Part shown: in pieces, positions 1 to 10,517 of the stretch
Layout: each line of letters starts with the position of its first letter
How positions within the stretch are numbered: the stretch's first letter is position 1
DNA from: Oscillospiraceae bacterium
GTDB lineage: Bacteria; Bacillota; Clostridia; Oscillospirales; Acutalibacteraceae
DNA: 64,000 bases
Direction: 5' to 3'
Assembly (NCBI GenBank): GCA_003514385.1
Contig: DOQR01000001.1
Span: 1 to 64,000 of the forward strand
Made by a program: the position numbers and the translations under genes
The notes under the pieces: model-generated
The model's database searches: none
Seen by the model: the letters and a program-made list of their open reading frames with translations, nothing else
What the model was told of the DNA's origin: nothing

Positions 1-782
1 TGATGCTCAAATGCGTCAACAAGCTCTTTGCTTATCTGGTTGCCCTCCTGCGAAGTGAAGCTATAATAGGTGTTTGACCAGCCTTTCATAACATTGGTAA
101 CAGTAAGGCAGACCGTGAACACCATAGCGGCGGCGGTTATAAATGCCGCCACACGCGCACAGCCGACTCTGTTTTCAGAGAACTTCTTGCGGGCGCCGAC
201 GGGGTTGGCGATCATATAGATGAGTATTGTCAGGCCCAGTGCAACAAGGAACCACAAGCCGACTATTTCGGCTATATGCATGGGACTTATTGACTGATTG
301 AGTGTTATGCCCTTGAGCGTTGCACTTTGATAATCATCGAGGGATATCTCAAAACGGAGGCGCGAAACATCGCCCGAAAAATTGCAGACCATGACATTGT
401 CAAGATTCTTGCCAATCGTGAGCCTTGTAAGATTCTTGCGGTAATAGGAACTCGTGGCATCCGCAAAGTCGGCGCACACTTTTCCGCCCTTTGTCGAATC
501 TCCGAAGTCGATATCAAACCCTATCGAACCGACGCGCGCGTCTATCCCCGTGAATTCGAGCTCTGCATATCCCTCGCCGAGGGTTATCGTGCCGTCGTCG
601 TTGTAGGTAATGTTCGCTCCGTCCGCGCGGGAAAGATCGAGCTTCTGCTCCTCATATCCGCCGAGAAGTCTGTTTATCGGCGTAAAATTCATCACGCACA
701 GGTTGACTGATGTCACTATAACAAACAGAACAACAATGCATATCGAAAGCTTTTTCAGAAATTTCCTGTTTTCTCTGTCCAT
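1..782 (-). CDS. membrane protein, 3' part cut by window edge
   Basis: The reading frame stays open to the window edge, so the C-terminal part is missing; about 260 residues are visible. Seen: a basic N-terminus (MDRENRKFLKKL), a hydrophobic segment at about residues 11-30 (probable membrane anchor), roughly 130 residues of beta-rich extracytoplasmic sequence with no family motif I know, then two more hydrophobic segments at about 170-195 and 210-230. The start at 782 follows a GAGGTG ribosome site. The layout (TM, outer domain, then membrane helices) is that of the large polytopic envelope or glycosyltransferase-like proteins of Clostridia, but no catalytic motif lies in the visible part, so I assign no function. 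Confidence 0.7.
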   Translation of the reverse strand, partial: MDRENRKFLKKLSICIVVLFVIVTSVNLCVMNFTPINRLLGGYEEQKLDLSRADGANITYNDDGTITLGEGYAELEFTGIDARVGSIGFDIDFGDSTKGGKVCADFADATSSYYRKNLTRLTIGKNLDNVMVCNFSGDVSRLRFEISLDDYQSATLKGITLNQSISPMHIAEIVGLWFLVALGLTILIYMIANPVGARKKFSENRVGCARVAAFITAAAMVFTVCLTVTNVMKGWSNTYYSFTSQEGNQISKELVDAFEH

Positions 783-868
783 AGGCACCTCACAAATCTT
801 TTGAAGTCAGCTAATTATATCCTATTTTCGACAAAAATTCAAGATTATTTGTTATATCCGAAAAAGTT

Positions 869-906
869 GAACCGCAACTCGCAGCTTTGATTGCGAATTG
901 CGGTTC
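869..906. terminator. bidirectional intrinsic terminator
   Basis: The arms GAACCGCAA and TTGCGGTTC, extended inward by TCGCA/TGCGA, form a long hairpin. It is followed by TTATTTT on the plus strand and AACTTTTT on the minus strand. It lies just past the stop of the minus-strand lipoprotein gene (955), which it probably terminates. Confidence 0.75.
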
Positions 907-954
907 TTATTTTGCTATTCGGTCTGCGCGAAAGCGGCAGTCCTTATGATTCGA

Positions 955-1923
955 TCAATACTTGACGTTGCTTATCTCAAGGAAGTTGTCGAGAACAGCA
1001 CTGCCGTTAAACTTGCTGCCGAGCACCTTGCCGGAGCCGGTGATAAGAACATGCATATACTGGTTGAGTGCAACCATGTGGTTGTTCTTGGGATTGTAAG
1101 TAAGAACTGCGGTGCAGTCATAATACTTGAGCGAATACTCAACATCCTTGACGACCTTCGTGACGTTGGGGTCGTTCTGGAGGGTGTTGTCGATATCGGC
1201 CTTCGCAAGGGGGCTGAACATCGTTCCGGTGAAGCCCTTGGAGATAACGCCCGTCTTGGGGTCGCAGGGCTCGGGGTTGATATCCGCCTTGAGGACTATC
1301 GTTATCTTGTAGTTGCCGTTTGAGAGCACTTCGCACTTTGCGCTCTTTATCTTGCTGACATCGGTCAGAGTGCAGCCCTTTGTGGGATGCTGATAGATCG
1401 GGAACCACTTCATGTCGGTGCCCTTCGGGTTGTTCTCGTGCTTCTTGCCCTTTGCATCCTTCTCGCTGGTCATGAACAGCTCGGCAACGGGAAGAGCCGC
1501 ATTGATAACAAAGCCGTCGAAGTTTCTCTTATCCTTAGGCAGGGTCTGCCACTCGGACTTCTCATAGCCGACCTTGCTGCTCTTAGCGAGATTGAGAACG
1601 TCTCTGTAAGCGGCAAGAATTTCTGCATAGCTCTCTGGCTTGCCGTTCGAGGGCTTCGCGGAGTTGTCGACGGGAGCCTTGGTCTCGATGACAGTGTGCC
1701 CCTCTTTGTCGGTCACTATCTCGGTCTCGGCTGCGGTCGAGTCGGAGGCTGCTTCCGAGGAGGCCTCGGGAAGCAGATCGTCCGCAATAGCGTCGCCGTT
1801 TATGGCAACGTCGCCGGCGGCAGTTGTGTCATTGTTATTCTTGTCGTTCTTGCACGCCGCGAAGCTTGCAACCATAGCGATCGCGAGCAGAAGAGCTGCG
1901 ATTCTCTTAAGGTTCTTATTCAT
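955..1923 (-). CDS. secreted lipoprotein of unknown function (tandem copy 1)
   Basis: 322 residues. The N-terminus is a lipoprotein signal peptide with lipobox S-F-A-A-C, so the mature protein should be lipid-anchored at Cys24 on the outer membrane face. A low-complexity Asn/Asp/Ala/Ser/Glu/Thr-rich linker covers about residues 25-100 (probable wall spacer), followed by a folded C-terminal domain of about 220 residues with alternating strands and no motif I can name. It shares its leader, linker style, a V-T-D-x-x-G-x-x-I-E-T-K stretch and a Tyr-Lys ending with the neighbour 1947-2894, so the two look like a tandem duplication. The start follows AAGGGGAT. Ligand and partner are unknown; a substrate-binding or surface-display role is a guess. 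Confidence 0.8.
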   Translation of the reverse strand: MNKNLKRIAALLLAIAMVASFAACKNDKNNNDTTAAGDVAINGDAIADDLLPEASSEAASDSTAAETEIVTDKEGHTVIETKAPVDNSAKPSNGKPESYAEILAAYRDVLNLAKSSKVGYEKSEWQTLPKDKRNFDGFVINAALPVAELFMTSEKDAKGKKHENNPKGTDMKWFPIYQHPTKGCTLTDVSKIKSAKCEVLSNGNYKITIVLKADINPEPCDPKTGVISKGFTGTMFSPLAKADIDNTLQNDPNVTKVVKDVEYSLKYYDCTAVLTYNPKNNHMVALNQYMHVLITGSGKVLGSKFNGSAVLDNFLEISNVKY

Positions 1924-1946
1924 TGTGTTCTATCCCCTTAGAAAAA

Positions 1947-2894
1947 TCAATATTTGAAGCTGGAATAGCTTACATACGATGTTCCGGTAGCGGTGGGCTT
2001 GCCGATACCGATGTCGATGTTGACGGTGATATCAAACTTGACATCGAGCTTGACGAAATGACCGGTAGCGGCGTCGATGGTTGCGGTAACGACTGCGCCC
2101 GAGTAGCTCTCGGTGACCTTTGCGCCGCCGTAAACTTCGTCGATGGCGTCATAGATGCAGCTGGCTCTCTTGTGGTCATAGTAGCCCTTGTCCTTGTCGC
2201 CGACGCAGATTCCGCTCTTGTCGAGGGGAGCGTTGCAGGTCGCGGTGCCCTTGGTTGCATAGGAGTTGCCGTTCTTGATGTTGATGGTGATTATGTAATT
2301 CGAGCCGCTCTGTTTGCAGGAAGCTGCGGTGACATCGCCCGTACCGAGGGTCGAAACTCTGAGGAAATACTTGTTGGTATCGGTATTCCACTGACCCTTG
2401 GTGACGGTCTCTTTGTAGGCGTTCTCGGCACCGATGCCCATGAACTTGTAGATAAGGCTCTTGAACTGCTTGACAACAGCGTTTGCCTCGATCTTCTCGT
2501 TCTTGGTCTCTCTGTGCTTTACAAAACCGACCTTGCCGGAGACGGCTGCCTTTGTGGCGGCATTGTAATAGTTGAGGATATCCGCGGTGCTCGAGGGAGC
2601 CTTGTTGCCCTTCGAGGTGACTACGGGAGCTTTGCCGCTGTCGGCGGGCTTGGTCTCGATGACCTTGCCGGAAGCGTCGGTAACGGTCTCGGCCTCGGTG
2701 GACTCGGCAGAAGCGTCCTCACTTGAGGCCTCTGCGGGGGTGCTCTCGTCGGAGACGGTGTTGTTCGCGTCTGCGGAACTTTCTGAGGGGGCTGTGGAAT
2801 CGCCGTTGTCCTTGTCGCTCTTGCACGCTGCGAACGAGAATATCATCGCGAGAACAAGAAGCAGGGAAGCGATCTTCATAAGATTCTTTTTCAT
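1947..2894 (-). CDS. secreted lipoprotein of unknown function (tandem copy 2)
   Basis: 315 residues, upstream paralogue of 955-1923 with a 23-bp gap, so probably co-transcribed. Lipobox S-F-A-A-C sits at residues 20-24, then an acidic Ser/Ala/Glu-rich linker to about residue 95, then a folded domain beginning around A-D-I-L-N-Y-Y-N. The C-terminal half has several Cys (for example near SCKQSG, TCNAPL and ASCIYD), more than copy 1, which could form disulfides outside the cell. The ribosome site AAAGG precedes the ATG. A sigma-A promoter (2977-3005) lies upstream. No enzyme motif is visible; the family resembles lipoproteins of unknown function that are common in gut Clostridia. Confidence 0.8.
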   Translation of the reverse strand: MKKNLMKIASLLLVLAMIFSFAACKSDKDNGDSTAPSESSADANNTVSDESTPAEASSEDASAESTEAETVTDASGKVIETKPADSGKAPVVTSKGNKAPSSTADILNYYNAATKAAVSGKVGFVKHRETKNEKIEANAVVKQFKSLIYKFMGIGAENAYKETVTKGQWNTDTNKYFLRVSTLGTGDVTAASCKQSGSNYIITINIKNGNSYATKGTATCNAPLDKSGICVGDKDKGYYDHKRASCIYDAIDEVYGGAKVTESYSGAVVTATIDAATGHFVKLDVKFDITVNIDIGIGKPTATGTSYVSYSSFKY

Positions 2895-2940
2895 GTCAAA
2901 AACCTTTCATAAAATATTTTCGGGTCTTTCCGCCCGTTTT

Positions 2941-3005
2941 TGTGTTGCACTTGACAAGGCAACACAGTGCACTATAAATTTACACTAATTAACTAATAAT
3001 GTCAA
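2941..3005 (-). promoter_or_regulatory. sigma-A promoter and leader hairpin of the lipoprotein pair
   Basis: On the minus strand TTGACA (3000-3005) and TAAATT (2977-2982) are separated by exactly 17 bp. Downstream, within the leader, TGTGTTGC/GCAACACA arms (2941-2966) enclose a 10-base loop. The hairpin has no T-run, so it is a possible operator or mRNA stabiliser rather than a terminator. The rest of the 300-bp gap to the gene at 3194 is AT-rich. It holds an extended -10 (TGATATAAT, 3131-3139) on the plus strand that could serve the nuclease gene. Confidence 0.6.
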
Positions 3006-3193
3006 GTAAATTTTGATAAAAACAAAATTAATAACGCTGTGTTTTTATGCAAGATAACATCATTGGGCGTTTTTAGTAATAGATTGTTTACATTCGCTTT
3101 TATAAAGTTATGGAATTCCGCCGAAAGTTATGATATAATATCAAGGTATATGTGCTTCGGCGCATAAGATACGCCCCGAAAGGAGTCTGCGGC

Positions 3194-3958
3194 ATGGCGG
3201 AGAAAAAGCTCATCTCATGGAATGTCAACGGAATAAGAGCGTGCATCGGCAAGGGCTTTTCCGAGGCTTTTGCGGCGCTTGATGCCGATATCCTCTGCCT
3301 GCAGGAGACGAAGGTTCAGGCGGGGCAGGTCGACTTTGCACCCGAGGGCTATCACTGCTACTGGAACTACGCCGAGAAAAAGGGCTATTCCGGCACGGCG
3401 GTCTTTTCGCGTGAAGAGCCTTTGAGCGTGTCATACGGCATCGGCATTCCCGAGCACGACCGCGAGGGGCGCGTGATAACGCTCGGATTCGAGAATTTCT
3501 ATTTCGTCTGCGTCTATACCCCCAATTCGCAGGACGGGCTCGCCCGGCTCGACTACAGAATGACATGGGAGGACGCGTTCAGGGACTATCTTCTTTCGCT
3601 CGACAGGGACAAGCCCGTAATAGTCTGCGGCGATATGAATGTTGCGCACAACGAGATAGATTTAAAGAATCCCAAGACGAACCGCAAGAACCCCGGATTC
3701 ACGGACGAAGAGAGAAATAAGATGACCGAACTGCTCTCGGCGGGCTTCACTGATACATTCAGATATTTCTATCCCGACGCTGAGGGGCAGTACAGCTGGT
3801 GGAGCTACCGCTTCAAATCACGCGAGCGGAACACGGGCTGGCGCATCGACTATTTCCTCTGCTCCGAGCGGCTCAACAGCCGGCTTACCGGCGCGAAAAT
3901 ACATCAGGAGATATTCGGCTCCGACCATTGTCCGGTCGAGCTGACTGTCGATATATAA
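3194..3958 (+). CDS. xth: exodeoxyribonuclease III (AP endonuclease)
   Basis: 254 residues, the usual length for the ExoA/XthA branch of the endonuclease/exonuclease/phosphatase fold. Motifs in order: SWNVNGIRA (Asn metal ligand), LQETKV (catalytic Glu), GDMNVAHNEIDL (Asp-Asn pair), NTGWRIDYF, and the C-terminal SDHCPVEL with the catalytic Asp-His. It cleaves DNA 5' of abasic sites and trims 3' ends in base excision repair. I chose the ATG at 3194 because AAAGGAG precedes it; an upstream in-frame ATG at 3152 has no ribosome site. It is transcribed alone, away from the lipoprotein pair and towards dCMP deaminase. Confidence 0.95.
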   Translation: MAEKKLISWNVNGIRACIGKGFSEAFAALDADILCLQETKVQAGQVDFAPEGYHCYWNYAEKKGYSGTAVFSREEPLSVSYGIGIPEHDREGRVITLGFENFYFVCVYTPNSQDGLARLDYRMTWEDAFRDYLLSLDRDKPVIVCGDMNVAHNEIDLKNPKTNRKNPGFTDEERNKMTELLSAGFTDTFRYFYPDAEGQYSWWSYRFKSRERNTGWRIDYFLCSERLNSRLTGAKIHQEIFGSDHCPVELTVDI

Positions 3959-3997
3959 AAAAGCGCCGCCGAAAAGGCGACGCAGAAAAGCTTGATT

Positions 3998-4492
3998 TTA
4001 TATTGAGTTTTCGCTGAAGTCGATAACGAGCTTGTCGCGCTTCATCTCGAGCTTCGTGTATTTCACTCCCGCGGCGTCGAACATTCTTTTCGATGCGCGC
4101 ACGCTGTCGGTGTTGCGGTATTTGTCGCTGATATAGACGACTTCTTTTATCCCGCTCTGGATTATCGCCTTGGCGCATTCGTTGCAGGGGAAGAGCGCGA
4201 CATAGACCTTGCATCCGCGCAGGTCGCCGCTGGCGTTCAATATCGCATTGAGCTCTGCGTGGCAGACATAGGGGTATTTCGTATCAAACGCATTTCCCTC
4301 GCGCTCCCACGGGAACTCGTCATCGTCGCAGCCGGAGGGGAAGCCGTTATAGCCGACGGACATTATTCTGTTTCTGTCGTTTACGATGCAGGCGCCCACC
4401 TGGGTGTTCGGATCCTTGCTCCTGCAAGCCGAGAGCATCGCGATCCCCATAAAATACTCGTCCCACGAGATATAATCGCTTCTTTTAGGCAT
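3998..4492 (-). CDS. dCMP deaminase
   Basis: 164 residues of the cytidine/deoxycytidylate deaminase superfamily. The zinc site is complete: HAEL (His ligand and catalytic Glu) and PCNEC (two Cys ligands). The N-terminal motifs D-P-N-T-Q-V-G-A and G-Y-N-G-F-P are those of dCMP deaminases (ComEB group), which convert dCMP to dUMP and so feed thymidylate synthesis. It converges with the nuclease gene at 3194-3958 and diverges from secA. It is distinct from the tRNA deaminase at 8681-9133. Confidence 0.9.
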   Translation of the reverse strand: MPKRSDYISWDEYFMGIAMLSACRSKDPNTQVGACIVNDRNRIMSVGYNGFPSGCDDDEFPWEREGNAFDTKYPYVCHAELNAILNASGDLRGCKVYVALFPCNECAKAIIQSGIKEVVYISDKYRNTDSVRASKRMFDAAGVKYTKLEMKRDKLVIDFSENSI

Positions 4493-4592
4493 TTTTCACC
4501 GCTCCGTTTCCCTTATAATAGCATAATATATCAATCCGATATTAACATATCCAAGCCGTTAAGGCAAGAAGAAATTTTTGAGGTGACTTTCT

Positions 4593-7352
<2,760 letters not shown>

Positions 7353-7372
7353 GATATATATAATTAAATGTA

Positions 7373-7411
7373 TTCCCTCTCCGGAAGCTCATCCGGAGAG
7401 GGAATTTTTTT
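7373..7411. terminator. intrinsic terminator of secA
   Basis: The arms TTCCCTCTCCGGA and TCCGGAGAGGGAA form a perfect 13-bp stem around a 6-base loop, followed by seven T. The stem is symmetrical, so it could also stop transcription from the right. Confidence 0.9.
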
Positions 7412-7649
7412 GCGATGCTTATGGTAATTAATTGGGGAGTTATGATAGAATCGTTTCGACACACCTGCAGGGTAGCCGAAAACGAGGGGCATTTTCGCTT
7501 CGCTCAAAGTAATAAATAGAAGTGCATAGTGAAAAAAGTCTAAAAACGACCTTGTAGGGTGTATCGAGCCATATAAAATCCGTGTACCTTGAAAATCAAG
7601 CAACGGGCTAGGCAATAAATTCCCCCGAATCTTATCCACAAAAATCATA
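7412..7649. repeat. gene-free spacer with repeat-like motifs
   Basis: No credible gene. The stretch carries TTCGCTTCGCTCAAAGTAA and CTTGTAGGGTGTATCG, resembling pieces of the other gene-free regions at 13.6-14.1 kb and 59.9-60.05 kb, and one isolated perfect DnaA box TTATCCACA at 7632-7640. A 94-codon open frame on the minus strand runs through the secA terminator and has no ribosome site; I do not call it. Confidence 0.4.
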
Positions 7650-7692
7650 CCGCGGAGACAGAATATATCTGCCTCCGCGGTTTTATATTTTT
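7650..7692. terminator. intrinsic terminator after the MBL-fold gene
   Basis: The arms CCGCGGAG/CTCCGCGG enclose a loop that can pair further (GCAGATATATTCTG). It lies 10-50 bp past the stop of the minus-strand gene at 7702, with a T-rich run on both sides. Confidence 0.75.
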
Positions 7693-7701
7693 ATTTTAAG
7701 T

Positions 7702-8658
7702 TTAAGCCGTCTCCCGAAGCTGTATCTCACGGCTGACCTCAAGCCCGTCGTGCGTGAGGGTGAGGGCGATTCCGCCGCTGTCCGAGGTCGAATACGCCTT
7801 GCGCCCGAACGCCGACATTATGCCGACGAGTACATCGTCAGATATCTCGGCGAGGCGGTTCGTGATTATCATCGTCTCGGGGCGGAGCTTGTCCAGCACT
7901 TCCTGCGGGACGGCGCGTTCGCCGTGGCAGGGGACTTTAAGCGCGTCAATGCGTCCGACGGCGTTCGCGAGTCTCGCGAGGTCGCCCGTGTCGTTCACCA
8001 TGTCGCCCGCCAAAAGAATACGCCTGCCGTTCTGCTCGGCAAGGAGCGCGAGCGAGTTGTCATTTTCGCCGATATTCTTGTGATATGAGTCGGGCTCGGT
8101 GTTGAAGAAACGCAGAGTCCAGCCGCCCAGCGCAAACGGTTCATCCGGCACGCAGCCGATGACCGGGATATTCATGCTCTGCGCCTTTTCGCTGAGCGAT
8201 TTATACAGCGCATCGCCGTCGTGGAGACACTTGTCCCACTGCGCGAGGTTCGGGCTGATAAACGGCTTGAGATATATCTTGCCGATCGCTATATCCTTAT
8301 CGTCAAGGAGCGTCCCGAGTCCGCCGGCATGGCCGGAATGAAGATGGGTTATCGCGACAAAATCAAGATTTATCTTCCCGCCGGCAGTTTCTTTCAGATA
8401 CCGCGCCGTATGTTTCGCGTGCTCTGCGTCGCCGCAGTCAACGAGAGCGAATCGGTCGCCGCTCTGAAGAAGAATGCAGTCCGAGCGCCCGGTGTTGAGA
8501 AAATGGATACGCTCGCCCTCCGACGGGACAGAGATATCCTCGTTCTGCGCGGGAACGGGCGGATTTTTTGCCGACTTGATGACCTGCACTGTCGTTGGCT
8601 TGAATTTGTCTTTCTGAGTGAATTTTTTGATGAGTTCGGCAAGATCCTTTATTGCCAT
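7702..8658 (-). CDS. metallo-beta-lactamase-fold hydrolase, ComEC C-terminal type
   Basis: 318 residues. An N-terminal helix-rich tail of about 45 residues is followed by an MBL domain that opens with F-L-N-T-G-R-S-D-C, like the soluble ComEC/Rec2 C-terminal domains. The first metal motif reads T-H-L-H-S-G-H (residues 104-110): the usual H-x-H-x-D-H Asp is Gly109 here. Later ligands appear present (LLAGDMVND; VPCHGER). I chose the ATG at 8658 because AAAGGGC lies before it and a longer form would overlap tadA. It sits 22 bp after tadA on the same strand. No signal peptide, so cytoplasmic; a nuclease or phosphodiesterase role is inference. Confidence 0.75.
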   Translation of the reverse strand: MAIKDLAELIKKFTQKDKFKPTTVQVIKSAKNPPVPAQNEDISVPSEGERIHFLNTGRSDCILLQSGDRFALVDCGDAEHAKHTARYLKETAGGKINLDFVAITHLHSGHAGGLGTLLDDKDIAIGKIYLKPFISPNLAQWDKCLHDGDALYKSLSEKAQSMNIPVIGCVPDEPFALGGWTLRFFNTEPDSYHKNIGENDNSLALLAEQNGRRILLAGDMVNDTGDLARLANAVGRIDALKVPCHGERAVPQEVLDKLRPETMIITNRLAEISDDVLVGIMSAFGRKAYSTSDSGGIALTLTHDGLEVSREIQLRETA

Positions 8659-8680
8659 ATTCTTCAGCCCTTTCGGGAAT

Positions 8681-9133
8681 TTATTTTGTCCTGCGCAGCT
8701 CGGCAAAGAACTGCTTCAAAAGCAGAGCACATTCGTCCTGCATAAATCCGCCCTCGACCTCGGGCGAGTGATTATACGGAAAAGAAAACAGGTTGTTTAC
8801 CGACCCGCACGAGCCCGCTTTCGGGTCGTATGCTCCGAACACCACTCGCTTTATGCGCGAATTTATTATCGCCCCGGCGCACATCGGGCACGGTTCGAGC
8901 GTCACGAATAATTCGCACTCCCAGAGCCGCCAGCCGCCTAGCGCCTTGCACGCTCTGTCTATCGCTTCAATTTCGGCATGGGCAAGGGCGTTTTTGTCTT
9001 TTTCGCGCCTGTTGCGCCCGACCGAAACTATCTCTCCGTTTCTTGTGACCACCGCGCCGACGGGCACTTCGCCGTCTGCCGCAGCCTCCCGTGCAAGCGC
9101 GATCGCCGCCTGCATAAGCTCTCTGTCAGTCAT
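8681..9133 (-). CDS. tadA: tRNA adenosine(34) deaminase
   Basis: 150 residues. The N-terminal EVPVGAVV, the zinc site HAEIEA and PCPMCAGA, and the ARITPRIK-like K-R-V-V-F-G-A-Y-D-P-K-A-G stretch identify TadA. It converts A34 to inosine in tRNA-Arg(ACG) so that one tRNA reads CGU, CGC and CGA. It lies between a CPBP protease (15-bp gap) and the MBL-fold gene, all on the minus strand, so the three may be one transcription unit. The ribosome site is weak. Confidence 0.93.
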   Translation of the reverse strand: MTDRELMQAAIALAREAAADGEVPVGAVVTRNGEIVSVGRNRREKDKNALAHAEIEAIDRACKALGGWRLWECELFVTLEPCPMCAGAIINSRIKRVVFGAYDPKAGSCGSVNNLFSFPYNHSPEVEGGFMQDECALLLKQFFAELRRTK

Positions 9134-9148
9134 TCTTCCACTCCCCGA

Positions 9149-10177
9149 TTACGAAGGCCATGTGATAAAAGTATATGTCGTGTAGAGCAGATAGATGATA
9201 GAGATTATCATCGGGACATTTATAAAATACGCCGCCGTGCGTTCGCCGCGCGAAAGGGCGGTGCGCGGTTTTCTGAATTTTGTCGGGATATTCTTTTGGC
9301 GCGCCCTTCTCATGAAGAGAATCAGGCAGATTATGCCCGCCGCAAAGAACACCGCGACGCAGATATAATAGATGAGATTGACCGTTTTTTCCGGCAGGAA
9401 CTCGTAGAGTATCGAGATAACGCCGGAGAACATATTGTTGCAGAAATGTATCATGACACCCGTCCACATCGAGCCGGTGACTATAACAAAATAGCCAATG
9501 CCGATGCCGACGATAAACGCGAACGGGGCCTGGACGAGGTTGCCGTGCATCATGCCGAACAGGGCGGACGAGACGAGAATTGCAAACCAGTTGCCGAACT
9601 TGCGTGCGGGCATCATGACCACGCCGCGCAGCGCATATTCCTCAACGAGCGCAGGCACTACGGCGAGCTGGATAAGATACATCGCAATGCCGAGTGGCGT
9701 CGTCGGGGTGCGCGAATCGGGATATTCAAATGTTATACCGGTCGTGCTCTCGACAAAAGTCGAAAGGAAATTCGTCGCGTAGTTGCCTATCATGCAGATC
9801 ATCAGACCCGCGGGCACAGCAAGAAGCATGAGGCGCGTGTCATAGGGCTTGCCGAAGTTCAGGCACTGCTGACGCTTATCTTTGAGCAGCAGGCTCGACA
9901 GGAAGAACGGGACGAATATGCAAAAAATCGACATCAGCACGCCTATTGCATAGCCGCGGTCGGTCTCGTTCGCGTAGTCATCATAGAGATTGAGAGCAAA
10001 CAGCAGTCCCGCGCCGATAAACTGGAACAGGGCGAACAATAATATGCCCAGACCGCTTATGTTGCCGAGCTTTCTTATCTGGCGCTTCTCGCGCCGCTTT
10101 ATCTCGAGAGTCTGAGCGGGCCCCGGCTGATATCCATACCCGTTGGGTGCTCCGTTATATTGAGAGTCGTATGTCAT
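9149..10177 (-). CDS. CPBP family intramembrane glutamic protease
   Basis: 342 residues. A Gly/Tyr/Pro-rich cytoplasmic N-terminus and a basic stretch (EIKRREKRQIRK) precede about eight membrane helices. The CPBP (Abi, CAAX protease/bacteriocin-processing) signature is present: E-E-Y-A-L-R-G at about residue 178, then F-G-M-M-H-G-N-L, then H-F-C-N-N. The Glu pair and two His form the catalytic centre in this family. Substrates are unknown; family members process prenylated or signalling peptides or confer bacteriocin immunity. The C-terminal R-R-A-R-Q tail is cytoplasmic. It probably heads the tadA-MBL unit. Confidence 0.88.
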   Translation of the reverse strand: MTYDSQYNGAPNGYGYQPGPAQTLEIKRREKRQIRKLGNISGLGILLFALFQFIGAGLLFALNLYDDYANETDRGYAIGVLMSIFCIFVPFFLSSLLLKDKRQQCLNFGKPYDTRLMLLAVPAGLMICMIGNYATNFLSTFVESTTGITFEYPDSRTPTTPLGIAMYLIQLAVVPALVEEYALRGVVMMPARKFGNWFAILVSSALFGMMHGNLVQAPFAFIVGIGIGYFVIVTGSMWTGVMIHFCNNMFSGVISILYEFLPEKTVNLIYYICVAVFFAAGIICLILFMRRARQKNIPTKFRKPRTALSRGERTAAYFINVPMIISIIYLLYTTYTFITWPS

Positions 10178-10517
10178 ACTTTCACCGTTCCACTTAAAAT
10201 TCTTATTAAATTATACCCTACCCCGCGGGATTTAACAATAGCATAAAAGCGAAGTTTAAAGAAAAATGGAATATAGTTTAAGTTCAGTTAACATTTAAAA
10301 GTGCTGAGGATAAGATGTTTCGGAAAGAGAACGGCGAAAGCGAGGCGGATTTCCCGATTTTATCGGTGAGTTTAAATCTGTGTAAGCACATGGTATACAA
10401 TTATTAATATAAATTTTTCCATCTTTTTTTGCCCTTTGTTTTCCGGCGATAATGCTGCTCGGCGCGGAAAAAATAACGGTGTCCGCAGTGCGGACAAAAT
10501 CAAAAAGGGGGCGGAGC
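10178..10517. promoter_or_regulatory. divergent intergenic region before spoIVB
   Basis: 340 bp between the divergent CPBP and spoIVB genes, with no gene. It is AT-rich on the left. At 10481-10495 lies a perfect 6-3-6 palindrome, GTCCGCAGTGCGGAC, 22 bp before the spoIVB start, which could be an operator. I could not identify a sporulation-sigma promoter with confidence. Confidence 0.4.

Noticed and set aside
7632..7640. Perfect DnaA box TTATCCACA
   Set aside because: Isolated single copy in a spacer with no AT tract or trios; expected by chance or as a minor site.
7364..7648. 94-codon minus-strand frame after secA
   Set aside because: Runs through the secA terminator hairpin, no ribosome site, no recognisable domain.
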